Source: Ligula intestinalis (Eukaryota; Platyhelminthes; Cestoda; Diphyllobothriidea; Diphyllobothriidae). From it: DNA of 64,000 nucleotides. The notes below the pieces were generated by a model. That model saw nothing but the letters and a program-made list of their open reading frames with translations. It made no database searches and was not told the origin of the DNA. The translations under genes and the position numbers were made by a program. Numbering within the stretch: the stretch's first letter is position 1; each line of letters begins with the position of its first letter. The stretch covers positions 25,314,125 to 25,378,124 of the forward strand of contig JAYGXS010000004.1 in NCBI GenBank assembly GCA_036362985.1, written 5' to 3'. Positions 52,440 through 62,964 of the stretch are shown here, one piece after another.

Positions 52440-54260
52440 TTAAGCATCTCACCGGCCAACGCAACACAGGGCGCATCTCGCTGCTGATTTGGACCCTTTT
52501 AACGCAAATTTTATCCACACTCCCACTAACTTTTAGCTTCCATCAAACGGAAAATCCCTATTACCAAGCGTCAATTTCTTCTGTGTTTATGGCAAAATTT
52601 GAGAAATATCAAAAAATGTTCTAAGTTTAATGGCTGCCAGACTAGGTGTGCCCACACAAATTCTCCCCCGGCTTGAGAATCTAGTCAACTTGTCTTTCAT
52701 GCAGTCCAAGATACCGCACGATTGGCCTTTCTATGTCTATGGAAAGAGTGATGAAACATCCTAAACAGGTTTAAGGTTCAACAGTTGCCAGGCCAGATGG
52801 GATCTCACCGTTTCTCCTGAAATCCTGCTCTTTTCACTTAGCCTCTGTATTGACACACCTCATCAACTTGTCCTTTATGGAGCCTTAGATTCTCGATGAT
52901 TAACGATTAGTGAGAATCACTCCCATCCCAAAAAACGTTCTTCTTCTGGTCTAAAATCCTTTCGTCCAATAGCCTTCTCTTCCAAACTACTGAACCGTGT
53001 GGAACGAGTTGTTCTAGACATAGCAATGCCGTTCCATATTTTTGTCTCCCCCCGCCATTTGAATATAAGACCAGACGTAGTATGCCAGATGCTGTTGCTC
53101 CTGTGGTTCATTATGCTGTAAGCGATTTAGATAAGGCTTTCTGTGCGTACGCATGTGTATTTCTTGACTACTCTTTAGTATATCTGCTACTCCAATCTAT
53201 TACTCCTTAGCCTATATTTACTATCCTACGCCATCTCCTCCTCCTTAATAAACTGTCTGCATGCAGCTCTCCCGGCTGAGTTGTCTCTTGCCTGGAAGAC
53301 TATTTCACTTGCTGTACTGAATGCGTCAACTGGGGCAAGCGAAACTTCACGGTCATTCCCAGCAACTGCGAAGTTCTTCGAGGGTTTGCCTTATCCCCTC
53401 ATCGCTTTTTTTCCTCCACATTGAGAATCGACGATCGCCAAATAAGTTATTGTATGTAAAATATGCTAAGGATATGGTTGTTGGTCATCCTATCCAAACT
53501 CAGACACATCTGCAGATTCCGCAAGATGACCTGGTGTTAGAAAATGCTTTTTTACTGATTAAGCAGAAATCAGTCCAGTGCGTTTTTTATTGCGACCCTT
53601 TCTCAGTCCTGAATCCTCAGACATCTCACCCAATGAGGTATCCTCTTTCCGGGACTTTGATGCTACCCTGACATCTTATCTTCCATTTTCTATTCAAATA
53701 AAAACTTTTTTGCCAGAATTCCTAAACTTCTATATTATATTCGTCGGTCACGTTCCTATCGCACGCCTCAAGTATTTCTTTGGCAGTTGATAGATACCTG
53801 CATTTGCCCCCTTCATTCTCTGCTGCTCTCCGGTTATTTTTCCAGCCATGCTTATAAAAACCTTTTTAAATTTATTTTCAAACGTCCTCTGTACACTCTC
53901 TTCAGTTGCTGGTGCTTCTTATGCTTTTCAGTTGATATGATAATACAGCGACACTTTAAAACAGCCAAGCAATTTGCTGATCGAATTCTTGTTGAATTCA
54001 CCCACCTCCTCTTCTCAGAAATAATGGCTGCGGAGTCTTCCGGTGCTACGCGCCGAGGCTTCCGATATGTGTCCTGCCGAACACTGGCATATTATCATTC
54101 TGTACCACCATTTCTAGCACACCATTTTACATGCATAGAAACGAAAAGCCAGAAACGGAGATTGGACCTATTTATAAAGCATATCTGTTCTTTATGTCAT
54201 GGTGTAGATTTCGCGTATTCTGTTTATTTATTCCGTGGGCTCAGTGAATGTAGCCATTTT
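52440..54260 (+). pseudogene. CR1-like LINE reverse transcriptase pseudogene, plus strand
   Basis: Blocks in order, in shifting frames: GSTVARPDGISPFLLKSCSF (about 52780), LTHLINLSFMEP, ITPIPKKRSSSGLKSFRPIA followed by FSSKLLNRVERVVLD (about 52915-53030), motif A in decayed form (VYFLTT/FLDYS near 53160), and NKLLYVKYAKDMVVGHPIQT (about 53440), where the usual YADD has become YAKD. The region after the RT follows (IPKLLYYIRRSRSYRTPQVF, about 53715; RPLYTLFSCW), and then HFKTAKQFADRILVEFTHLL with RRGFRYVSCRT and YYHSVPPFLAHHF to about 54120. Its lineage differs from the element at 37895-40240. Catalytic loss and many stops make it dead. Confidence 0.75.
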
Positions 54261-56204
54261 TGCTGAAACTTTTTGATGCACCTTTCAAAACGTATTCTGG
54301 ATTAAACACTGAGCTGGTTTTCAAATCGATGTCAGAACGAGTCTGTTTCATAACTCACCTTATGCTTTGCTTAGCATCTGAACAATTTATCTGGTTTGAA
54401 AAATATTGTTTAAGAAGTCCGCCTACCCTCTTCTGTTTGAGAGATTTTGTTCACTCTATGTATCTTTTTCTGCAGCGATGATTGAGGTCACGTGTTTAAC
54501 CACTTTCTACAGAAAAACACCAAACATCAGTTGTATTCGCCTAGTTTTCATGCTACGAAGTTGAAGTTGCAACATTTCCACCCTATTTCACCATATTTTA
54601 TTGACTTTTGTAGAAAAGCCAGCCCTATGAATATTCGTAAAAGTTAAGCTTGCTTTAAGCTTTATAGAATGTTGCTGAAGTTGTATAAAAGGAAAACCTC
54701 AAATAACTTTATACTCTTGAAGCCACAGTGGAGGGAAATTAAAAAATTCCAATTTATTATCAGTCGCTAAAGCAAACAATGAGAATAAGAGGATTTTGCA
54801 GTCACTTAGATTTTATGGTGGGCTCGGTTAAACTTCTTTTATGACTAAGCCTTAATGTACTGTAATACAATCCCACGATTAAGGTAAACAAAATCCGACA
54901 GTGTTTTAACCTATTTAAAAAATAAACATGCTGCAACTTTTTTTGCATCAACCGTGCAACAGTTAAAGCAAATTAAATGGTTAAAAATGGCAGTAAATGC
55001 TCTTACTCGCAAGTAAGAAGATCAAAATACATTAACGATCAGTCTTGCATGGGAGAGTTCGACCTGGCATTTTTAAAGAAGTTAGTATTTAAAAAAAAGG
55101 ATTTCTGAACTCTTTTTGGAAACTTTCTTCAAAAAGTCGTAAATCTAACAAGGTCGATGACACCAATACGGAAAGTACAAACGCAGCCATCTTTCTCTGG
55201 ATGTGCGCATACATGAGATGTCTTCGGATGAACTCGATACTTGATTTCGGTTTTCTCTTCCTAAAACTCTCTACGACAAGGTGTAGATTCATTATTGAAG
55301 CAGCTGTTATAGTGTTTTATTTTCTCCAATGTGGATCTAGATGCCAGTGGAAGAACGTATCACTCGTCACCGTGCGGTCTTGTGAGAGTCGGCTTTGAGG
55401 GTGATTGGCCAGACTGAAAAAAAGAGCCAGCGGTGCTAGTGCTCCTGCTGGCAGCCGTGAGTGCGCGTGCACTCGGAGGTGACTCACTATATTATTTGAG
55501 ATGACTTTGCAATTTCCTTTTTTACAAAAATTATGCGAATGGATTATGATGCGTCAAAATCAGGAAACCGCACTAGTCATTACCTAAAAAAATCAAACAA
55601 GGCGAGGATTTTAGTTGAATTTTCAACGTAAGTATATTTGGGTAACAGCATCGGAGGTGGATTTTAAACTTCATTTGTCGATAAAGGTCATGTTCTTGCA
55701 TATTTTTCTGCAATTTTTTCGTAAACCAGAAAGAAAGTCATCCCTCTTTGCAGTATGCTTGGCTGCCGTTTTCATATTTAACCCATCGGCTTTCGAGTGG
55801 CTAGAATTTTGCTGTATCCGAATAAGGACATTTGAGGACATACATTAGCCCACAGTCAACGCAATGGTCGGCAAAGTGAATTAAATTCACCACTTATGTT
55901 ACAGACCAAAATGCGCCTAGTCAAAACTTGCTTCGACACAGCATAGGATAGAAAAAGCAGAATAAAGGCGCATAAATGTCACGACTCCTCGCACCGTTTA
56001 AGGTATTTCGCTGTCCAAAAGCTATTTCTACTGAACGACTCCTGCGCTCCCTCGTCCCTAAAGTAGCACCCAACTTGTCATCTACGGCTGCCCGTCTATC
56101 TTGGCAGCCTTTGCCCAAACCTCAGCTTATCAAAACAATTTCAGTACAACAGTTTGTCAACAGATTGTTGTTTTTGTTTACACATCTGCAGCGGCGGAGG
56201 TTTT
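54261..56204. other. No recognised gene
   Basis: Plus frames of 65-129 codons (55615-55848, 55976-56365) lack a domain. The second overlaps a local repeat at 56205. Confidence 0.4.
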
Positions 56205-56320
56205 TATCGCAATTGAATCAGTCCGCTTTCAGAAAACTATTTGCTGCCTGCACTGCCATTCAATTTTGGAAGCCGTCAGATTGGCTAACGACGGGCGTTA
56301 ATCAGTCTATTTATTCAGCA
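56205..56320 (+). repeat. Local repeat, copy 1
   Basis: AATCAGTCCGCTTTCAGAAA, GCTGCCTGCACTGCCATTCA and GCTAACGACGGGCGTTAATC are collinear with 57595-57710 (AATCAGCTCGCTTTCAGAAA, GCTGCCTGTGTTATCCATCA, CTAACGGCCTACGTCAATG). Confidence 0.6.
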
Positions 56321-56389
56321 TTAAGCCATAACAACTGCACGCACACACATATTTATCCCGAGTGAATCAGAAGTTTCGCGTTCCATGTA

Positions 56390-56960
56390 TCTGCATGGAT
56401 AAGGAAGAAGAAGTGTCGAGCACCGGATAAATTGATTTATTGTCCTGAGCTTTCAAACTCTTACGAGAGGCCATCTTCAGAGGTGAGAAAGAGAGCAGGT
56501 GCCGAGTGAACAGACGACGGCCAGTGCAACAACAACCCGAGGTCTGGTGGGCCATTCCCTACATAAAAGGGGTCTCCGAAGCAGTCTCAAAACTGTTGTA
56601 ACCTGCTGGCGTAGACATCCCCCATCGATCACAGGCAACAATACGCCACCGGGTGATGCAACCTAAAGACAGACTGCCTCTTACAAAAACCTCTTTAGTT
56701 GTCTATTAGATACTTTTCAATGATGGCGACTGAAATTCCATCGGAGAAACAGGCCGCAAATTGAAAGCCCGCCTCCACGAGCATAAATTAGCTGCTCGGA
56801 GACTAGACCCAAACTCTGAACTTGCAGCACACATATTTCATCGCATAAACTTGTTGTTAAAATTTATTTCATTGCAAAATATCATGTCCGCTGCTACTGG
56901 ACTAAGCAGTACATCCTCTTAGAATTCATCCGAATCAGGCAAATATCAAAACAGATATCT
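56390..56960 (+). mobile_element. PLE-2 type element: inverted terminal repeat and endonuclease
   Basis: The left terminal repeat (56395-56490) is inverted. On the minus strand it reads CACCTCTGAAGATGGCCTCT, CGTAAGAGTTTGAAAGCTCA, then GGACAATAAATCAATTTATC. CCT directly before CTGAAGA pairs with AGG after GCTC. The endonuclease region follows on the plus strand to about 56960. No right terminal repeat was found. Confidence 0.78.
56540..56960 (+). pseudogene. GIY-YIG endonuclease fragment with RT linker
   Basis: The start is VWWAIPYIKGVSEAVSKLL, the linker seen after PLE RTs, then a stop and VDIPHRSQATIRHRVMQPKD with RLPLTKTSLVVY (the start of the GIY strand). After another break the YIG-like SIGETGRKLKARLHEHKLA carries the intact G, the catalytic-region R and the HEH segment. 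RRLDPNSELAAHIFHRINL follows, and the C-terminal glutamate region is degenerate. RT is absent and two stops interrupt it, so it is a remnant. It is clearly of the PLE family. Confidence 0.78.
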
Positions 56961-57594
56961 GCATCTTCTTTAGTTGAACTAATTGGCAAAGTGACATGAA
57001 CCAGAAAGCAAACAGTAAAGGGAAGAATGCTGTGCACATGCTTAAAATAACGCTTACTCGAAGTTACTGGGTACTGAAAAGATACTGCTTTTGTACTTTT
57101 GCTTTAAAGCACTTTAACGGTTGGAAAACACGCAAACTCCTGCAATTACTTTTTCTTTCACCTTGTGCTTCCCACAGATGAGCCGAAACTCAGACACACA
57201 CACCAAGTGCACCATCCTGACGTGAACTAGATTTCTTCGACCTATGCTGCTACCCCTGCTATGTAATCCGTTATAACACCCAGATTTCATTTTGTCTGTT
57301 CAGCTGATTTCCCATTATGCCAACCATCTACGATATTCATGATCGTTTAAATAAGCACTGCGTAATATAATGTCAAATTAATTCACATCCAAAATTGTCC
57401 TGGGTTTTGCAGGAGTATCACTCCCACGCTCTATGATAATTACATCAGGAAAATGTATAACCACTAAGGTTGATGGTTGTGCAGTTATTAATACCGCCTG
57501 TACAAAAGGCTTGCGTCGAAATAAAGTGGCTGGTTCGGGCAGTGGCTAGTGCTTGAGGATGAGACTAGAGTGCTCGACGTATCGGTGCATTTTT
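56961..57594. other. No recognised gene
   Basis: The plus frame at 56996-57181 has no motif. Confidence 0.4.
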
Positions 57595-57710
57595 TGCTTA
57601 ATCAGCTCGCTTTCAGAAAGCCAGCTGCTGCCTGTGTTATCCATCAATTAGGGCAATCCGTCACATTGACTAACGGCCTACGTCAATGAACCTAGTTATT
57701 CAGCTACTGC
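57595..57710 (+). repeat. Local repeat, copy 2
   Basis: It is collinear with 56205-56320 and lies 1.4 kb downstream in the same orientation. It could be part of a larger diverged element. Confidence 0.6.
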
Positions 57711-58974
57711 GCCCATTCCTTAACGAGAATCTGATCGACTTAGACGGTGGTCTGATGCTGGAGGTGAGGGAAAGTGTGAGGTCGACGGCTCAACTCATTT
57801 TTCTCAATAAAGACAACTTGAATCGCTTGAAGCTATTACGGTGTGCTAAACGTCGCGGCATGGAGGATTGCCAGCTGACGGAATAGCTCGGACTGTGCGG
57901 GCAGTCCAGTGTAGGTTTTGTAGTGTGAAGATGGGCTGAGAGTCAGGTTGCAACGACGCTTTCTTAATGTAGCCCCTTTGGCACGCCAATGCAACTGGGA
58001 TCCGAGCTTGATGTGACGGCATGCCTAGGGGTGGCTTTGGCCACGCCAACCACCTGCGTTCAAACCCGCCTCCGGTCTTCTTGACTCTGTGCGCTCGATG
58101 CTATGCAAGTCTACTATCACTTAAAACTTATTAACACGCAAGTCACCGTCCCCGCGCCACCCTTTTGTGGAGCACACGGTGGACATCGTCGGAATCCACG
58201 ACCGAGGTGTCATTTAGTCAACACGAGGCCACAACTGCCGCACATAGAGAGAGGGTGGCGGCCTGTGTTCACATAGGATTTCATATCGCATCGGATGATT
58301 TTAATGCCTGCCCAGCCTATTGATGCATGGGTGCGAGAGAAAGAGAGAGAGAACGATCGACACCGATGAATAAATATCTAAGGCGAATCAGTAAATTCCT
58401 CGCTATAATAAATCGGACGCGCTTGAGTCTTCCACTACACGCCAACTGATGGTATAACTCAATCTTTCTGCAAACTGCCAGTTAGACTGGAATCATTTCT
58501 TTCTAATGCTACCTCCACAGAACACTCATTCATGCAAGCTCAGAATTACCTTCATGAAAGCCTGGTACCTGCTGTGGGGACCAACTCTTTTGTAGCACGT
58601 CTTACCGGACTTGCCAGACTTGTCTCATGAACGCTCGCTGGTCAGTGACGGAGCTCATCTGTCCCGTTGAGCCGTGAGTGCGTTACAGTCAAGGATGAGC
58701 GATCTACTGTAATCACATCCACATCCACATACATCCACCTGTTGGAAGAAGGCAATCAGATGTTGAAAGGGATTTATTGGGGACACAAGGTAGGTTACCT
58801 TGGAATGACTGTTTTCTGGTGTGTGATCGATGCATCCGTCTGGGAGCATGTGAGCAGTGGTCTCTGGACAACGCGACCATTTGGGAGCATGCTAGCAGCA
58901 AAGTGATGTGTATGGGTTTGTAATACCCCAACCCAAAGTGGTGCATCGCCCAAGTCCCCCACCGCGAATCTGCT
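57711..58974. other. No recognised gene
   Basis: Overlapping frames at 58655-58998 lie in several phases. A short AGAGAGAAAGAGAGAGAG run is at about 58330-58352. Confidence 0.4.
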
Positions 58975-59222
58975 AAAATCCAAGACTGGACGGGACAAGT
59001 GAGTTCGGTAAGCAATTGGTGAGCGTTAATCAACGATTGTCAATATTCCTGACCGAAACCAGCAATGAAACGAGCCCGTGGTTTATTGGTTAAAGATTGG
59101 ACCGCTAATAAACAGATTGGGGTTTCCAGCCGCGGGTGTGCACCAAATAGGGTTGAGTATCATTATTATTATTAGCTAATGATGGCTAGTGAGCCAAAAA
59201 TGCCATTCCACTCTCCCTTATC
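58975..59222 (+). mobile_element. SINE-B, second near-complete copy
   Basis: Leader AATCCAAGACTGGACGGGAC, GAGCGTTAATCAACGATTGT and CAATATTCCTGACCG; a tRNA-like part (about 59066-59145) with GTGGTTTATTGGTTAAAG as degenerate box A and GGGTTTCCAGCC as box B; an ATT microsatellite; then the tail TAATGATGGCTAGTGAGCCA and AAAATGCCATTCCACTCTCC. The order is the same as at 4735-4990. Confidence 0.75.
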
Positions 59223-59999
59223 GTTATTTGCAAACTGCATTCACTTTCTGTTGACTTATTTTAATAGGTTGTTGAGAGGATAAACATCCGCGCTGTTGAC
59301 GAAGGTAAATATAAGTTGGACGCTGCAGGCAGCAAGGCAGGCTTTTGGAAAAAAGGTAGCTTAATTTGCAATCATTATCTGATTTATATCTCTGTACAGC
59401 AATGAATAAATGCATTAATATGCAAAATTATGTTCACCATTCGGCGTCAGTGAATACTGTTGTAGTCAAAGACATTATTCGCAACATCGATGAACACGTT
59501 GTTGCTGATGGCAACGCCTGTCAGGAACTACAGTTTTTTTCTTCCTAGCCCCCTAAGCAACCAGTTGTTAAATAAATTGAAACCGTTTACAGCCGGTAAC
59601 GTTTGCAACTTCCACCATCCCCCTTATTTTTATACTCATTTTAGATTCTAAACGCTCAACGCCTGTTTTATTTTTTGTCATCTTATAAAGACATGCAGGC
59701 AAATATTTTGTAGGTAGACCCCCAAGAGCAGCCGTAAGCACTAGGAATATTTTGCACAATTATACGAAGTCCGCTAAGTCAGATTTGTAAACTTTCAAAC
59801 AGGCCCCATTATACACTGTTACCCTTGGTTAATCAGAAGTGTGTGAACGGACATGCGACAGGTTTGATTGTTGACTCACCCACTTTCGTCAACTATGCCG
59901 CTGTAACTTCGATTACAAATAAGCTGAACAGGTTGTAGTGCCTCGAATCCTGGCGCCTGGTATAACGCTGCGCGTCTCTCATGCGCTTGCACACACCAA
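59223..59999. other. No recognised gene
   Basis: Frames of 60-63 codons on both strands have no domain. Confidence 0.4.
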
Positions 60000-60200
60000 C
60001 CCCGTCTGGTTTTCGGCCAATCAAAGCCATGCAAACTAGCCAATCAACTTCAAGGTCATCAAGATGCTGTGACGCATGCCTCTCACTACAGGGCGAGGGC
60101 TCTCACTGCGCCGGACATTCAACCTCGTCCGGTGGTCAACTACAAACAACCTTTATGTACAGAATAAAGAGCTATTTTAACTGGCATCCAACTTCTCTTA
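60000..60200 (-). repeat. Possible R-A fragment
   Basis: The block ACAACCTTTATGTACAGAAT, AAAGAGC and then CCAACTTCTCTTAC resembles the CTGTTTACAGAATAAACTG and TTCTTCTCTCC blocks of R-A copies in the same order. Weak. Confidence 0.35.
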
Positions 60201-60337
60201 CTATTGGGGTAGTCGATAGTAGTTCCACTGCTAGCTCAAGCAGCCAAGACAAGGCCATAATTAACCAAATTGCAGACGCCTGCAGCTCTTCCCGAATCGC
60301 CCACCTAGGGAACTACTCATCAAAGTATAAATACGTA

Positions 60338-61310
60338 CAGTTCGGATTAAAATTCGTGTAACATGCCGACATATGTGAGTGATACTCTTTCGCTAATAGG
60401 CATTGAGCAAGGTTAAAATAATGATTATCGTATAGTCTAGTCTGATGTCATTTCAGTCACGATATGATGCTGGCTTTTTAACGAGCTTCATTCTGACCGC
60501 TAAAAATGTATGTACTGTAAAAAGTGACTACTTACGTAGTATGCATTTTTACCATTGGTTTTCACCGCCTTTAAAAATTCAAACATATTTTATGGAAAAT
60601 GTATACGAAAAAATTACTTCTTGTACTCATTTGATAGGAACTTACGCCTTCTTTAAATGTTAAACTTATCGTCAGGTTTTAAAATGTTTCTTTTATGAGC
60701 TTTTTACGATTGTGAGGTGTTCATTCATTATACATCACATCTGTCAATTTATTAATGCTGCCTATAATTTATACAGCATGTTCCACATCTGTTGCAACAT
60801 GTTATGAGAACTATGTGACTACTTCCTCAAACCGTAGGCTAAAATGTACCTTTCATTAAACAGTATGCACGCAGCGTGCAGTTTTTAAGCCATGAAATCA
60901 ATTAAAGCAGTCAGTAGGTTTTAAAATTATTCGGCAATTTATAATCTTTTTAAAACCGAAATCTACCCTTTCTTCAAGTATGAAATTTAAAGAAGTCGTA
61001 ATTTGCTACCAAATGAGTACAGGAGATAATTTTTTATTTATGTTTTCGATAAAATATATTTCAGTTTATAAAGGCTGTTAAAATCAATGATAAAAATGCA
61101 TCCTACTTAAGTGGCCACTTTTTAGGGTACATACCTTTTGTAAGCGGTCAGAAAGAAGCTCTTTAAAAAGCCGGCATCCTATTGTTACTGCAAAAAATTC
61201 AGAATAGACTTCAGGATAATCAGTACTTCAACCTTACTCAACGTGGTGTAGCGAGTGAGTATCAATCTTTGGCATATGTTGGCATGTTATACGAATTCTA
61301 GGCTTTACTG
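60338..61310. mobile_element. Foldback element R-F3
   Basis: It is 973 bp long with TA on both sides (60336-60337 and 61311-61312). The left end starts CAGTTCGGATTAAAATTCGT; the right end on the minus strand reads CAGTAAAGCCTAGAATTCGT. The arms contain ATGCCGACATATG, CTTTTTAACGAGCTTCATTC, AAAAGTGACTACTTACGTAG and TTCAAACATATTTTATGGAA, with their inverse at the right. Its arm sequence is shared with R-F1 and R-F2. No coding sequence. Confidence 0.85.
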
Positions 61311-61312
61311 TA

Positions 61313-61669
61313 GTGTCAGCCGTGTAAAGGTCAGGCGTGCGATTTACAGTAGGTGAGCTAATCCGTACAAAGTCACGCTCCAAGTTGGGATTGGTAGTTA
61401 AGCATACATCTGGGCTTGTTATCTTGATCTGATGAGTGGATTTAATTCTGAGAAAGCCCTGTAGTAATGCAAATGGTTTATTTGATTCAGTTCATTTAGG
61501 GAAACAAGCAAAATTTGGCCAAATTGGAGGTTGCACGATATCGACCGAATTTCCGTTACTACTTATTATGACGGACTCAAACCTTTTATTTTTATACGCT
61601 GTGTATAAGCAAAAAAAATTACAACTTTTTAAAAAATAAGAATATATCCATTCTGGAACGGAAAAACCT
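61313..61669. other. No recognised gene
   Basis: Frames at 61436-61639 (plus) and 61492-61692 (minus) overlap. This may be more R-L sequence, but the match could not be followed. Confidence 0.35.
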
Positions 61670-62180
61670 GTTGCCCACATAGTCATCTTCATAAGAACTA
61701 ATATATAAATTTCACCGTTTTGTAGATGCTTAAAAGAAATATCCTCGCTTAGAGGTTTTTATATTAAAGTCGGACAGAAACTACACCTATGGGAAAAAGC
61801 TTAAGACACTGAAAAACTTGGAAATGTTACCGGAGTTTAAAGGAAATTCTTAAATAATTTTTTATCTAATATCTGAAATATATATGAAGAAATTTGACAA
61901 AATAAAGTTCGCTTCATAAAAATAAAATTGCATGGTTACGATATCATCAAGCAACTATATTTTCATTTATTTGACAAATTTATGGCTATTTTCACGTTTG
62001 CGGAACTTGAGGATTATTCGAAGAATTTGATTTTTCTGAACAACCAGTTATCACTTTTTATCTTTTTTAAATTTACGGATGTTCTTAAGGTTAGTCATTA
62101 TTATTTCAGAGTTTTCGTACATGCGTCAATGCCGGTCTGCGAGGGATTACCAATCTTTCGCAAATTTTGGCATTGTTCAA
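61670..62180 (+). repeat. R-L repeat, right part
   Basis: It is collinear with 51310-51815: ATCTTCATAA, AAGACACTGAAAAACTTGGA, GTTAGTCATTATTATTTCAG, TTTTCGTACATGCGTCAATG, CCGGTCTGCGAG and TTTTGGCATTGTTCA. The 117-codon frame at 61928-62281 runs through this repeat and is AT-rich, so it is not supported as a gene. Confidence 0.6.
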
Positions 62181-62429
62181 AAGTTTCAGCCCGCATTCTG
62201 TATATCTACACATTTTTCTTAAGATCGGATATGGCCAGCAAATTTAAAGATCTCAGAGCTATTTACTGGAAGAGCCAATGAGGTGAGCGGTATCTTCGGC
62301 CATAATTTCTGTCATTAGTCAACCATAACTCAAAGCTAGGCCAGCACAATTTGATATTTAGATCTATCCCCAGTTTTTCATGGAGCCAATAGAGCAACCC
62401 ACGAGTGATTAGAAAGGACACGGGACCGC

Positions 62430-62510
62430 TGGAACATGAATTTTATTCCACAGATGTTTCGAATTTACTTTTGCACCCACCATCAGAGACAGCCTCAGAT
62501 AATGGTGCAC
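62430..62510 (-). mobile_element. Diverged solo PLE-1 terminal repeat
   Basis: On the minus strand GTCTCTGATGGTGGGTGCAA, AAGTAAATTCGAAACATCTG and TGGAATAAAATTCATGTTCC correspond to CTGANGA, hairpin, GAAA and the AATAAA.C..GTTCC tail of PLE-1. Confidence 0.5.
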
Positions 62511-62554
62511 AGGGGTTACAACATTTGCAGGATGCATTTATCGAGGCGTGTAAA

Positions 62555-62960
62555 GCTGAAAGGTTTAACCCCAACGGCTGCGATCTTCCAGGCCGGTTCC
62601 GTAGGAGAGGGGAGAGGAGTCTTGGGAAGGCCAGATTAGTAGGATTAGTGTATTCTGTACAGACACAAAGGAGAATAGTTAGGACGAAGTCCTGACTGCC
62701 GGAGCGCACGTCTAGCTGCAAGGTGAGCTAGGTCCGGAGTGATGTCTGGCGACATTCATCCGAGCGGCCACCGCTGGCTGCAGCCTTGAAGGCCATTGTT
62801 TGGCTCGCGCGAGGTTACTCACCAGCGTAGGCGCAGCTGAGACTGGGCGTGTTAGCAGGTCGCGTCAGACAGGGTGCGGGCAGTCAGCGTGACTGCAGCC
62901 TTGACATGATGAGTCGGCGATCACGGGTTCTCACAGTGGCGCTAACGCCCACTACATATT
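62555..62960 (+). repeat. R-A dispersed repeat
   Basis: TTTAACCCCAACGGCTGCGA, TCTTCCAGGCCGGTTCCGTA, GGAGTCTTGGGAAGGCCAGA and TTAGTGTATTCTGTACAGAC match the 21655 copy. The second half is GC-rich and diverged, as in the 2488 copy. The frames at 62405-62721 are artefacts of it. Confidence 0.7.
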
Positions 62961-62964
62961 AACT

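Noticed and set aside
53787..54266. Plus frame of 159 codons as a membrane protein gene
   Set aside because: Its content matches the decayed C-terminal region of a CR1-like polymerase in the same orientation.
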